DNA of 64,000 nt from Sandaracinaceae bacterium. Its GTDB lineage: Bacteria > Myxococcota_A > Polyangia > Polyangiales > Houyiibacteriaceae. The position numbers were made by a program, and so were the translations under genes. Position 1 is the stretch's first letter, and every line of letters starts with the position of its first letter. The notes under the pieces were generated by a model, which was not told the DNA's origin, made no database searches, and was given only the letters and a program-made list of their open reading frames with translations. The stretch is taken from positions 1 through 64,000 of the forward strand of contig JADJJE010000001.1 of NCBI GenBank assembly GCA_016706685.1, given 5' to 3'. Of this stretch, positions 7,509 to 16,150 are shown one piece after another.

Positions 7509-10500
7509 TCACTCGAACTGGCTGCAGTCGATGAGCGTCGGGTGCACGGCCCCGTTGTTGCCGTCGTTGCACTCCGGCACCACGTCATTGGGGTCCACCA
7601 CTCCGTACAGCTGGAACATCGTCTCTGGCACGGTCAGCGACTGCTGGAAGGAGAGCTGGCCCCCCGCAGGGACCGTGCCCGTGACGGTAACCGTCTGGAT
7701 GCTCACGCCACCGGCGCTGGGGTTGCCGGCGAAGAAGCGCACCACCGGGTCCGTGACCGGCGCGCTGCCGTCGTTGAAGACCGTGAAGGACACCAGGGGT
7801 GCCGGACACGCGCTGCTCACGGTGTCGATCACCAGCCGCAGGTCGGCCTCGGACGCCCCCGTGGTGAGCGTGGCGACGGCGTCGTTGTTGCTCTCACGGC
7901 ACTCGCGCTCCACGTTCGCGGCATCGATGGCGGCGCGCACCGAGTCGGGGAGCCCGCTGGGTGTCATGCCGGTGGCGTCGTAGCGCGCCACCAGGAACAC
8001 CACCCCGCCCGCCTCCAGTGACGTGGTGAGCGGCACGGTCAAAGGACCGCTGTTGGTCATGAGCGGGCTCTCCGTGCCGCCCCACGTGCCGAAGAAGCTC
8101 ACCTCGATGCCGGGGCCCACGCGCAGGTCGCCCGCGTTGACCACGCGCGCCGACAGGTCGATCTCGGAAGAGAACGTCCCACAGGCTGCATCCGGGGATG
8201 ACACCTGCAGGCCCGTGACCTGCAGGTCGGGCGCGATGCCGAAGGGGCTCTGCGGATTGCTGCGATAGGAGTTGTAGAGGCGCCCGTTCAGCGGCTCCCA
8301 GCTGGGCGGCTCGCTCATGGGTACGCCGCCGCCCTCGTACACGTTGGTCACGTGGTAGGCGTGCTGGTTCCAGATGCGGCGCGCGCTCACCCAGAAGTCG
8401 CCGGAGTCGCCCCACATCTCGATGCCGTTGTTGAAGGACGCGCTCACCCCCGGGAGCCCGCAGAAGCCGGACTCGTTGCTGGTGGAGAAGATGATCTCGG
8501 CGTTCCCGTCGTTGTCCGCGTCCGCCACGATGGGGTACTCGATGCGCGTGCGGCTCTCGCTCAGCTCGCGGAAGTACACCGTGCCGTCACGCCCGTCGTA
8601 CACACGGAAGTAGCACTCGTCGTTGTAGACCACCTCGGCCGCACCATCGCCGTTGAAGTCGAAGAGGGTGGAGCCCGTGACCTGGCTCGATGCGTCCTGG
8701 GTCTGGCGCGTCCAGCCGTTGTGGAGGCAGGTGCAGGTGCCGGCGCGCGTGTTGCACACGGCCTCGCCCGGGAAGCCACAGTCGGCGTCCGTGCTGCAGG
8801 GCACCGCGTTGGGTGTTCTCACTGGGTTCCCCGCGGGCAGCGGCATGTTGTCCACCATGGCGTTCGGCCAGGCCGCGCAGCTGGCGGTCGTGGCCTGGAG
8901 GTCGACCATTTGATACCCGGTGGACCCCGCCGTGCCGATCTCGGGGAACCCGTCACCGTCGAAGTCGTCCACGTTGGGCGCGCCGCCGAGCGTGCCGGGG
9001 ATGTCGATGTCCACGTAGATCTGGCCGGTCTGGCCGTTCATGATCTGCAGGCGACCAGCGGCCACGGTGATGACCTCGGGCACGCCGTCGAGCGCGTTCC
9101 CAGGCCCGGGGGCAGCGCTCTGGCTCGTTCCGAGCACGTCGGCCACCGCGCAGAAGCCCTCACGGATGGCGGTGTTGTCGATGGCGCGCGCGTCCCAGCG
9201 CGTGACCAGGCGCCCGGCGCAGTAGGCCACCTCCTCGGGAACCGTCTCGCTGCCGCTGCACTCCGAGCGTCGCGTGACGCCCGCCGGCGGGTTGGGGAAC
9301 TCGTACGCCGTGCTGCCCGCGATGACCTCGAGGCGTCCGTCTCCGAGGATGTCGGCCACGCACGCGATGGAGCCCTGCGTGTTGATGCCCGTGCCCCCGG
9401 TGCCGGTGCCGGCGAACGCGTCCCGTACCTGCAGCACGCCTGCGCCGCTGCGCTCGAGCGTGAAGACGCGACGCCCGATCACGATCTCGGCGAAGCCCAC
9501 ACCGTCCACGTTGGCGATGGACGGCGACGGGTTCGGACCTTCGAGTGTCACATCGAAGCTGCTCAGCAGCGCGCCGCGGTTGCTGTAGATGAGCACCTCG
9601 TCCGCCTCGTGGATGGCCACGATCTCGGGGATGCCGTCCTGGTCGAGGTCACCCGCCGCGAGGCTCGCGGTGGGGTCCACGATGCCCGCGGTGCAGCTGC
9701 AAGCGGCGTCGAACGTGGTGGTGGGCTCGCCCTCGGCCCACACGGCGTTGCCGCACGACGCAAAGAAGTCCTCGCCCTTGTTGGGGCCGCCTCCGTGGAT
9801 GGCCCGCAGAACACCATGCTGCTGGTAGCGCGCGTTGCCTGCCACGGTGCCGCAGAACGAGGCGAACACGATCTCCGGGAAGTCGAGCTCGTTGATCGCG
9901 CCGTCGCCGTTGTCGTCGTCCAGGTTGATGACCAGCGGCGCGATCACCGCCTGCGACGACGGCGGAAAGGGGCTCCCTACCGCGTCGCGGTTGGCCTGCG
10001 TGCCACCCCAGGTGATCTCGTTGCTGGGCAGCACGCTGGTGAAGGGCTGGGGCGCCAGGAAGCACGTGGGCGCAACGCCAGTGCCCACGCAGCGGTCCAC
10101 CACGCACTCCGTGTTGGCGGGGCAGTCCCAGTCGTCGGCGCAGGGGCAGGTGGCCTCGCCGGAGGTCTCGCTGCACGCCTGCGAGCACTCGAGCCGCACG
10201 AAGGTGCCCGAGCCGTTCCCCAAGCACTCGAGGACCTGCATGCCCGCGCAGCTCCGCGCGCCGGGCACGCACACGTCGCCCACGCACACGTCGCTCACGC
10301 AGCTCTCGGTCGGGTCGCACTCGAGGTCGTCGCTGCACGAGTTGTCGCGGCACACGAAGCCCCCGCCCACAGCCGGCTCGCACACTTCCGTCGGCGAGCA
10401 CGCGAGCTCGGCGCACGAGTTGTCCACGCACTCGAAGTCGTCATCGACGGTGCTGCAGCGCTGGCCGAGACCACACGTGGCCGTGCAGCCGGTGACGCAG

Positions 10501-10883
10501 GTGGGCACACCGCTGGCCGCGCTGCACGTCTCGCCCGAGGGGCAAGGGAAGCCCACGCAGTCGAGCACGCACGCCGGCTGCCCGCTCACGTCGCGGCAGC
10601 TGTAGCCGGGGTCACACGCAACCCCGGTGCAGTCCGCTGCGCAGCGGTACGAGTTACCGATGTTGACGCACGTCTGGTTCGCGCCGCAGGGGTTCGGGTC
10701 GCACGCGTCCACGACCATCATGTCCTGGTCCACGGCGCCGTCTCGAGGGCCACCTTGGTCCCCGTCGCCACCGTCCATTCGTGAGGGCGTACCGCTCTCA
10801 CAGGAGCAGCCCGCCGCGCCGAGCGCGAGCGGAAGGCCAAAGAGAACGAGCAAGACCACCGACCTGGACAGGCGACTCCGCAT
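7509..10883 (-). CDS. Large secreted lipoprotein with Cys-rich EGF-like region, FG-GAP/VCBS repeats and CARDB-like domains
   Basis: A 1124-residue surface protein. A signal peptide ends in a lipobox (ALGAAGC, Cys about 26). It is followed by a Cys-rich region of EGF-like modules (for example NPCGANQTCVNIGNSYRC) to about 270, and a propeller-like region with calcium-type loops (NLDDDNGDGAINELDFPEI, GDLDQDGIPEIV, VDDFDGDGFPEIG, DFNGDGAAEVVY, ADADNDGNAEIIF). It closes with two Ig-like CARDB modules (PDLQVTGLQVSSPDAAC..., ADLRLVIDTVSSACPAPLV). The architecture is typical of myxobacterial adhesins or surface proteins; the ligand is unknown. It is a single-gene unit, divergent from the TPR gene, with a TACGCT hexamer 6 nt before its ATG. 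Confidence 0.85.
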   Translation of the reverse strand: MRSRLSRSVVLLVLFGLPLALGAAGCSCESGTPSRMDGGDGDQGGPRDGAVDQDMMVVDACDPNPCGANQTCVNIGNSYRCAADCTGVACDPGYSCRDVSGQPACVLDCVGFPCPSGETCSAASGVPTCVTGCTATCGLGQRCSTVDDDFECVDNSCAELACSPTEVCEPAVGGGFVCRDNSCSDDLECDPTESCVSDVCVGDVCVPGARSCAGMQVLECLGNGSGTFVRLECSQACSETSGEATCPCADDWDCPANTECVVDRCVGTGVAPTCFLAPQPFTSVLPSNEITWGGTQANRDAVGSPFPPSSQAVIAPLVINLDDDNGDGAINELDFPEIVFASFCGTVAGNARYQQHGVLRAIHGGGPNKGEDFFASCGNAVWAEGEPTTTFDAACSCTAGIVDPTASLAAGDLDQDGIPEIVAIHEADEVLIYSNRGALLSSFDVTLEGPNPSPSIANVDGVGFAEIVIGRRVFTLERSGAGVLQVRDAFAGTGTGGTGINTQGSIACVADILGDGRLEVIAGSTAYEFPNPPAGVTRRSECSGSETVPEEVAYCAGRLVTRWDARAIDNTAIREGFCAVADVLGTSQSAAPGPGNALDGVPEVITVAAGRLQIMNGQTGQIYVDIDIPGTLGGAPNVDDFDGDGFPEIGTAGSTGYQMVDLQATTASCAAWPNAMVDNMPLPAGNPVRTPNAVPCSTDADCGFPGEAVCNTRAGTCTCLHNGWTRQTQDASSQVTGSTLFDFNGDGAAEVVYNDECYFRVYDGRDGTVYFRELSESRTRIEYPIVADADNDGNAEIIFSTSNESGFCGLPGVSASFNNGIEMWGDSGDFWVSARRIWNQHAYHVTNVYEGGGVPMSEPPSWEPLNGRLYNSYRSNPQSPFGIAPDLQVTGLQVSSPDAACGTFSSEIDLSARVVNAGDLRVGPGIEVSFFGTWGGTESPLMTNSGPLTVPLTTSLEAGGVVFLVARYDATGMTPSGLPDSVRAAIDAANVERECRESNNDAVATLTTGASEADLRLVIDTVSSACPAPLVSFTVFNDGSAPVTDPVVRFFAGNPSAGGVSIQTVTVTGTVPAGGQLSFQQSLTVPETMFQLYGVVDPNDVVPECNDGNNGAVHPTLIDCSQFE

Positions 10884-10889
10884 TCGGAC

Positions 10890-10895
10890 AGCGTA
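10890..10895 (-). promoter_or_regulatory. Putative -10 hexamer of a leaderless start
   Basis: On the minus strand TACGCT ends 6 nt before the ATG at 10883; no Shine-Dalgarno. Confidence 0.45.
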
Positions 10896-10999
10896 GCGGC
10901 CAGAACGGAATATTGCACTACCGTGGCTTGCGGGGCGCCTCGCGTGATAGCGTCACGTCGGCGCGTCAGGGGGATGCGCCAACACCAGGGATGGAATCC

Positions 11000-12721
11000 A
11001 TGTCACTGACCGCCGAACAGGCCGCGCAACGCGTTGGCAAGCAGCCCGCGTGGGAGCTCGCGAACGACATCAAGCGACTGCTGGGGAGCGTGGACGACGC
11101 CCGCGAGCGACAGGGGCTCTTGCTCACGCTGGCCAGAGCCGAGAAGGCACAGGGTCGCTCGCTGCATGCCCTGCACCGGGTGGATGACGTGCTGCGTCTC
11201 GACCCCGGGTGCGCGGAGGCGCACGTGCTGCGCGGCGACATCTTCACGGACAAGGGCGCCGACAGCGACGCGATCGCCGCGTATCAGAGGGCGATCGAGC
11301 TCAGTCCCGACAACGCCGCGGCTCACGCTGGCCTCGGGCTCGTGTACGCCTTCAGCCAGCGGTCGGCCGAGGCCGTGCCGCACCTGACCAGGGCCGTGAC
11401 CCTCGACCCCACGCACGTCCTGGCAACCCAGACGCTGGGGCAGGAGCTCTTGAAGCTGGGGCAGCGAGAGCAAGCCGAGCCGTTCGTCCGGAAGGCTGCC
11501 GACCGGGCTCACCCGCTGTCCGCTTGCACCCTGAAGTGGACCTATGGCGCCACGCTCGACCACCAGCAGCTGGTCGCGCTGTCGCAGCACTACTGGGACC
11601 AGAACCAGCAACACCTCACGTTCCAGCACCTGGAGGAGGCCCTGGCGCTGCCGGCGCTCACGCCCGACCAGCGCTGCGAGGTGCTGCAAGCGTACTCGCT
11701 CAAGCTCTACTTCACGGAGCTGTACGCGGAGGCCGAAGCGAAGATTCGAGAGGCGCTCGCGCTGGGCGGAGGCGCGGACGCGAAGTCGCAGGCCAACTTC
11801 CGAGGCAACCTGGCCATGGCGCTCTTCCGCCAGGGGCCCGAGAAGCTGGACGCGGCGTGCCGAGAGTTCCCGGACGCGCTCCGGCTCGAGCCCGGCAACG
11901 CGCAGCGCCTCCACAACTACGGGATGGCGCTGCACGCCCGGGGCAGCACGGACGAAGCGCTCGCGGCGCTGCTCGAGGCCAACGCGGCCGACCCCTACCA
12001 CGTGAACACGCACTATCAGCTGGGGGTCGTGTACAGCGCCAAGGGCGAGGTCGAGCTGGCCCGGAAACACCTGCTCTACGCCGAGCAGTGCGGGCACCAG
12101 GGCGCCCAGGCGCTGCGCCACCAAACCTGCGGTGCGAACGAGCCCGCCGATCACATGAACAACGGCGCCTACTACTTCGACCGCAACCAGCTCGAGCAGG
12201 CCATCGCGAGCTTCCAGCAAGCCATCCCGCTGCTGGAAGGCATGGTGGAGTTCGAGGGCGACCGAAGCTCCATCAACCTGGCGTCGTGCCACAACAACAT
12301 CGGCTTCGCGATGACGTTGCTGAACAACCCCGCTGGCAAGGAGCACCTCGAGAAGGCCATCGCGATGGACCCGCTGTACTTCGACGCCGTCAACAACCTG
12401 GGCAACTACCTCGCCGCGTTCGGCCAAGACGACGCCGCGCTCGCACAGTTCGCGCTCGCATCGGAGCTCGACCCGAACTCGGGCTCGCCCTACTACAACC
12501 GCGGTCGCGTCTACCTGAACAAGAAGCAGGACTTCCAGCAGGGCATCGAGGAGTTCACGCAGGCGGCCACGCTGTACGCCAACCACGAGCAACGGCTGAA
12601 CGACGCGCGCTACCTGCGCGCCAAGTGCTACGAGGCGCTCGGCAGGTACGCGGAGGCCATGAAGGACTACTACGACGTCTACGCGGACGCCGACGTGGCG
12701 CGCGTCCAGGCGCTCATGTAG
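11000..12721 (+). CDS. Tetratricopeptide-repeat protein
   Basis: A 573-residue soluble protein made of about ten TPR units, such as AEAHVLRGDIFTDKGADSDA, AAHAGLGLVYAFSQRSAEAV and SPYYNRGRVYLNKK; no enzyme domain or signal peptide is seen, so it is probably a cytoplasmic protein-interaction scaffold. Two in-frame ATGs (10991 and 11000) are possible; the second is preferred because AGGGA lies 8 nt upstream of it. Its 3' end overlaps the convergent membrane-protein gene by eight bases. Confidence 0.85.
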   Translation: MSLTAEQAAQRVGKQPAWELANDIKRLLGSVDDARERQGLLLTLARAEKAQGRSLHALHRVDDVLRLDPGCAEAHVLRGDIFTDKGADSDAIAAYQRAIELSPDNAAAHAGLGLVYAFSQRSAEAVPHLTRAVTLDPTHVLATQTLGQELLKLGQREQAEPFVRKAADRAHPLSACTLKWTYGATLDHQQLVALSQHYWDQNQQHLTFQHLEEALALPALTPDQRCEVLQAYSLKLYFTELYAEAEAKIREALALGGGADAKSQANFRGNLAMALFRQGPEKLDAACREFPDALRLEPGNAQRLHNYGMALHARGSTDEALAALLEANAADPYHVNTHYQLGVVYSAKGEVELARKHLLYAEQCGHQGAQALRHQTCGANEPADHMNNGAYYFDRNQLEQAIASFQQAIPLLEGMVEFEGDRSSINLASCHNNIGFAMTLLNNPAGKEHLEKAIAMDPLYFDAVNNLGNYLAAFGQDDAALAQFALASELDPNSGSPYYNRGRVYLNKKQDFQQGIEEFTQAATLYANHEQRLNDARYLRAKCYEALGRYAEAMKDYYDVYADADVARVQALM

Positions 12722-13190
12722 ACCGGTTGTGGCCCTCGACCTTGGTGGTGCCCCGGACACCACGCCTCCCAATGCGCGTGTGCCACCAACCCAGGAGCCC
12801 CGCCCAGATGACGACGGGCAGGAAGACGAGCGCCGGCGCAGTCTCGCCGGTGACGATCAGCTCAGCGCTCGGGAAGCACCACCTGTCGTGGTCCAACCAC
12901 GGGTACACGATGGCGAGATCGTGCATGAGCGTGCCGAACCTCAGTCGCGCGAGCGGCACGGCGAGCCCCGCCGCTGCGGCCGTTCGCCATGCACGCTCCG
13001 GTTCGTGACGAGCGGTGAAGGGAGCGAACCCCACCGCGAACAGGCACACGGCCCCGAGCACCACGACATGACTCGGACGCAACCCCACCAGGAACCACCC
13101 GTACATCTCGTATGCGTACATCCCGACGCTCAACACGGAGCACAGAGCGCGCAAGAGGGTGGCGGGATGGAAGAGGGACGTGATGCGCAT
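12714..13190 (-). CDS. Small integral membrane protein of unknown function
   Basis: A 158-residue protein with about four hydrophobic segments (near 10-30, 38-57, 70-85 and 115-137) separated by short charged loops. No family motif is recognised. The last codons overlap the end of the TPR gene on the other strand. Codon use is like its neighbours and the frame is free of interruptions, which supports a real gene. The start is uncertain because no Shine-Dalgarno or TANNNT hexamer is evident upstream. Confidence 0.55.
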   Translation of the reverse strand: MRITSLFHPATLLRALCSVLSVGMYAYEMYGWFLVGLRPSHVVVLGAVCLFAVGFAPFTARHEPERAWRTAAAAGLAVPLARLRFGTLMHDLAIVYPWLDHDRWCFPSAELIVTGETAPALVFLPVVIWAGLLGWWHTRIGRRGVRGTTKVEGHNRST

Positions 13191-13258
13191 GAGGGCGGGC
13201 TCAGCGAGCGCTCAACTCCGCTGAGGCCCGCGCCATTCCGCGCCCGCATGCGCTCTGG

Positions 13259-14251
13259 CTAGTGGTCGTGCTTGAGCAAGAACTCGGGGCTGATAGCCTT
13301 GAACGACACGCGACCCAGCGTGTTCGAGCGCGCCTCGTTGAGGGGACGGATGACGATGCCCTCGCGCTCGACGTGGTGGAGCGAGCTCGTGCCCATGCTC
13401 TTCCGCACCAGGATGGGGATGTCGTTCTCGAGCCGGTAGTCGCTCTCCAGCACGGGCACCATGGGGAGGTCCATGCCTCGCAGGACGTCCACGAGCTCGA
13501 CGAAGTCGAAGAACCGGTATCGGTCGATGTCGAAGACGTTGAAGAAGCTCACGCGGTGCCCACGGAGCGCATACAGGTTGCCCTGGATGCCTTCGCCGAT
13601 GATCTCTCCCTGCAGGGCCAGATTGCCGCCCCGGGCGCGCAGCTTCTCTTCGACGCCGAGCGCACGCGCGACGTTCCAGAGGCTGTTCTGCTCCGACTCG
13701 AGGAGCTCCAGGTTGCGAGAGCAGACGCCGAACTCGCCGTCCCTCAGGTAGTAGGTCACGGAGCTGCCATCGAGCTTCTCCGTCACGTAACACGCCGTGC
13801 CGGCGTACTCGTCCAGCACCTCCTGCAGCACCTGGACGCGTGTCTCGTCGGTCTTCGGGATGAAGCCGGGGAACGCACCCTTGACCACGCCCGCAAGGTT
13901 GGCGGGCATGGGTGGCTCGTACTTGCTGACGCCGAGAATCGCCGTGACGTCGGTGCCTTCGGCGCACTCGACCCCCGCCGGAAGGATGCTGAGGGGAAAG
14001 CAGATGCCCTGCGAGATCTCGCCGCGCAGGCGAACCGTGCGGATGCGCATGCCACGCGCCTGTAGGAAGGCGAACTCGGGCCGCGCGGGAAGGATGGAGT
14101 CGACCTCGCAGTAGACGGCGAGGTCACCGACCTGGAACTCCCCCTTCTTGACGACCAGCTGCCAGCCGAGAACGGTGGCTGCCTCGATGGCGTCCGCTCC
14201 GCGGATGGGCTGGAGAGTGCGGATGCGTTGGATGGAAGCGAGTGCGCGCAT
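13259..14251 (-). CDS. ATP-dependent RNA ligase of the Rnl5 (Deinococcus DraRnl-like) family
   Basis: A 330-residue nucleotidyltransferase. The N-terminal part (about 1-120) resembles the OB-fold found ahead of the catalytic domain in the Rnl5 group (GWQLVVKKGEFQVGDLAVYC, RTVRLRGEISQGICFPL). The covalent-catalysis motif I is EKLDGSS with Lys159. Further motifs are LQGEIIGEGIQGNLYAL (motif III region), FFNVFDID (IIIa), EREGIVIRPL (IV) and VSFKAIS (V). All residues needed for ligase adenylylation are present and the length fits the family. Such enzymes seal nicks with a 3'-OH RNA end. It stands alone between a membrane-protein gene and a Cys-motif protein, with no RNA-end-processing partner beside it. 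Confidence 0.88.
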   Translation of the reverse strand: MRALASIQRIRTLQPIRGADAIEAATVLGWQLVVKKGEFQVGDLAVYCEVDSILPARPEFAFLQARGMRIRTVRLRGEISQGICFPLSILPAGVECAEGTDVTAILGVSKYEPPMPANLAGVVKGAFPGFIPKTDETRVQVLQEVLDEYAGTACYVTEKLDGSSVTYYLRDGEFGVCSRNLELLESEQNSLWNVARALGVEEKLRARGGNLALQGEIIGEGIQGNLYALRGHRVSFFNVFDIDRYRFFDFVELVDVLRGMDLPMVPVLESDYRLENDIPILVRKSMGTSSLHHVEREGIVIRPLNEARSNTLGRVSFKAISPEFLLKHDH

Positions 14252-14543
14252 GATTCGGGTGGCGTCATCGCGATGACGACGCGGCGCCGTTCATGGTACT
14301 GCGGACGGCGACGTCAAGCGCGGAGCGGCGTGCTGTGGAGGCGGAGCCCTCGTGCGCCGGTAGACAGTCACAGTCTCGGTGCGTCGTGTGCTTCGGCCCC
14401 TTCGTGCTGTTCCGGTGCTTCGGGGAGCAGGTGACCCGCATCAGGCGGGAATTCGCCGCCATGAGCCTGGGCAGCGCGCCGTCACCCGCTGCGTGACAGA
14501 TCGCATGCGCCGCTCGTGCGTCTACAAGGCGGCGAGGTGGCCC

Positions 14544-15188
14544 ATGACCTATCGAGACGACATCCTGGCCCTTGATGCGCGCGAGCGGGCGGTCAGCGCC
14601 GAGCTGGCCATCGTCGACGCGGAGCTCGCCGCGCACGCCGTCCGTCGAGCGGAAGCCAGTCACCTCCGAGCGGAGCTCGATGCGCTGCGCGTACGACGAC
14701 GGCAGGCCAGCGTCGAGCACTTGGCGCTGCACCCGTTGCACGTGGCCAAGCCTTGCCGTGTGCCGTGGTCGTCCATGCAGGGAGGCGAGCACGTGCGTCA
14801 CTGCGGGCAATGCAACAAGCAGGTCTACAGCCTGTCGGGCCTGTCCGCCGTGCAAGTCGTGCGGCTGCTCGCGACGGGGGACGCCACGTGCGTGCGCTTC
14901 TTCGCGCGCGCGGACGGAACGCTCATCACGTCGGACTGCAGCCCCGCGACCGCTCCCCTGCGGTCCCCTCAGGCTGCTGCTCGCGCACTGCTGCTCGGGG
15001 TGAGCGCCCTCGCGGCCGCCACCTGTGCGCTCCCCACAGAGACTCCTGGTGAGGTGTTCAAGCCCGCGCCGCCGGCCCCCATCGTCGTCGAGGAGGCTGT
15101 GGAGGCCACGGAGCGGCCTCCACCTGGCGACGAGGCTGTTCCCTCGTACGGTCCCTACACCTACGAAGTCACGGGCTACTTCAGGTGA
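14544..15188 (+). CDS. Coiled-coil protein with a paired-Cys HCGQCNKQVYSLS domain and a membrane/lipoprotein-like tail
   Basis: A 214-residue protein. The first 60 residues are a charged heptad-like helix (ALDARERAVSAELAIVDAEL). The middle holds a compact domain with VRHCGQCNKQVYSLSGLSA followed by CVRFFARADGTLITSDC, a pattern that recurs in uncharacterised myxobacterial proteins and whose four Cys could bind metal. A hydrophobic stretch (ALLLGVSALAAATCAL) and a Pro-rich tail follow. The ATG is preceded by GAGGTGG. The roughly 290 bases between this gene and the divergent RNA ligase gene hold no gene or repeat that I can support. Function unknown. Confidence 0.65.
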   Translation: MTYRDDILALDARERAVSAELAIVDAELAAHAVRRAEASHLRAELDALRVRRRQASVEHLALHPLHVAKPCRVPWSSMQGGEHVRHCGQCNKQVYSLSGLSAVQVVRLLATGDATCVRFFARADGTLITSDCSPATAPLRSPQAAARALLLGVSALAAATCALPTETPGEVFKPAPPAPIVVEEAVEATERPPPGDEAVPSYGPYTYEVTGYFR

Positions 15189-15333
15189 TCAACGCTCCGT
15201 CGGGTCGGCTCGAGACCACAGGTGCACTGGCGGCGAGCGACTTGTTCGAGTACGTGGTCCGGGCCGCGATGACCCACCCACACGTCCTCCCTGAATCGAA
15301 CGTTCGCGAGCACTCGCGCGAAGGGGGCCGCTG

Positions 15334-16137
15334 ATGGCCAAGGCCACACCGCAGGGCGCCAAAAAGCCAAGCACCAAGGGCACCTCAGGGGGGCGCGCAA
15401 CGTCCGGGCGGTCGGCGGCCAGGAAGCCACCTGCGAAAAAGCCGCAGAAGCTGGACATCGAGCGCGTGCTGGAGGGAAAGACGCCCGTCCCCGTGAAAGT
15501 GGACGAGCTGCGCGGCGTGCACGCCCTGCCCGGATCCAAGACCGCCATCACGTTCGCCGCGTGGTGCGTGCGACGGGGCAAGCTCAAGCTGCTCGCGCGC
15601 TTGGCCGCCGACCACCCTCTGCTCCTGCGCGAGCTGGGTCTCAACGGCAGCTCGGCGCTCCACACGGCCGCGTCGAAGGGGCCGGCGTTCGTGAGCCTGC
15701 TGCTGGAAGCCGGGCTCGACCCCGCACTGGCGGACAACGAGGGGCGCCTGCCCGTGGACATGGCCATCAAGGCCGGCAGCAAGGCCGTGGTGCGCCTCTT
15801 GGCGCTGGCAGAGGATCTGGACCCGCTCGTGCTGCTCGACTACCCGGAGTTCGTTCGGCGAGTGTCCGCAGGCGAAGCCCCCAGGCTGCCCACCGCCGCG
15901 CTCGCCGCGGTGCTTCGCAGAGCCCGCCTGCGCGTGGACCTGAACGACGCGTCCGGGGCCTCGCGCGCTGCTGCTGCGAGCCACATCGCGCCGCTGGTGG
16001 CGAGCCTCCGCGCGCTCGGGGCGCGTCCCACGGACGCCGCCATGCTGGACGTGGACTGGTTTCAGAGCGAGGAGCTGACGGCGGCGTCCACGCGACGCGC
16101 GGGGGCGTCTCCAGTTCCCCGCCTGGACCCGGCCTGA
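15334..16137 (+). CDS. Ankyrin-repeat protein with a Lys/Ala-rich N terminus
   Basis: A 267-residue protein. Residues 1-45 are rich in Lys, Ala, Pro and Ser (PAKKPQKLD), like a nucleic-acid-binding tail. The centre has two or three ankyrin units, clearest in NGSSALHTAASKGPAFVSLL and DNEGRLPVDMAIKAGSKAVV. The C-terminal third is helical without a recognised domain. No signal peptide is seen, so it is probably cytoplasmic and protein-binding. AAGGGGG sits 6 nt before the ATG. Its stop codon abuts the likely promoter of the next esterase gene. Confidence 0.75.
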   Translation: MAKATPQGAKKPSTKGTSGGRATSGRSAARKPPAKKPQKLDIERVLEGKTPVPVKVDELRGVHALPGSKTAITFAAWCVRRGKLKLLARLAADHPLLLRELGLNGSSALHTAASKGPAFVSLLLEAGLDPALADNEGRLPVDMAIKAGSKAVVRLLALAEDLDPLVLLDYPEFVRRVSAGEAPRLPTAALAAVLRRARLRVDLNDASGASRAAAASHIAPLVASLRALGARPTDAAMLDVDWFQSEELTAASTRRAGASPVPRLDPA

Positions 16138-16143
16138 TACAAC
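16138..16143 (+). promoter_or_regulatory. Putative -10 hexamer of a leaderless start
   Basis: TACAAC begins right after the stop codon of the ankyrin gene and ends 7 nt before the GTG at 16151. Confidence 0.35.
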
Positions 16144-16150
16144 CTCCCCC

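Noticed and set aside
8352..10784. Long plus-strand open frame of about 810 codons opposite the FG-GAP lipoprotein gene
   Set aside because: It is the antisense shadow of a well-supported gene; its translation is low-complexity His/Arg/Ala/Val without any domain, as expected in GC-rich DNA.
14252..14543. Possible small plus-strand gene in the gap before 14544
   Set aside because: No start signal, no domain, and an equally long frame exists on the other strand.
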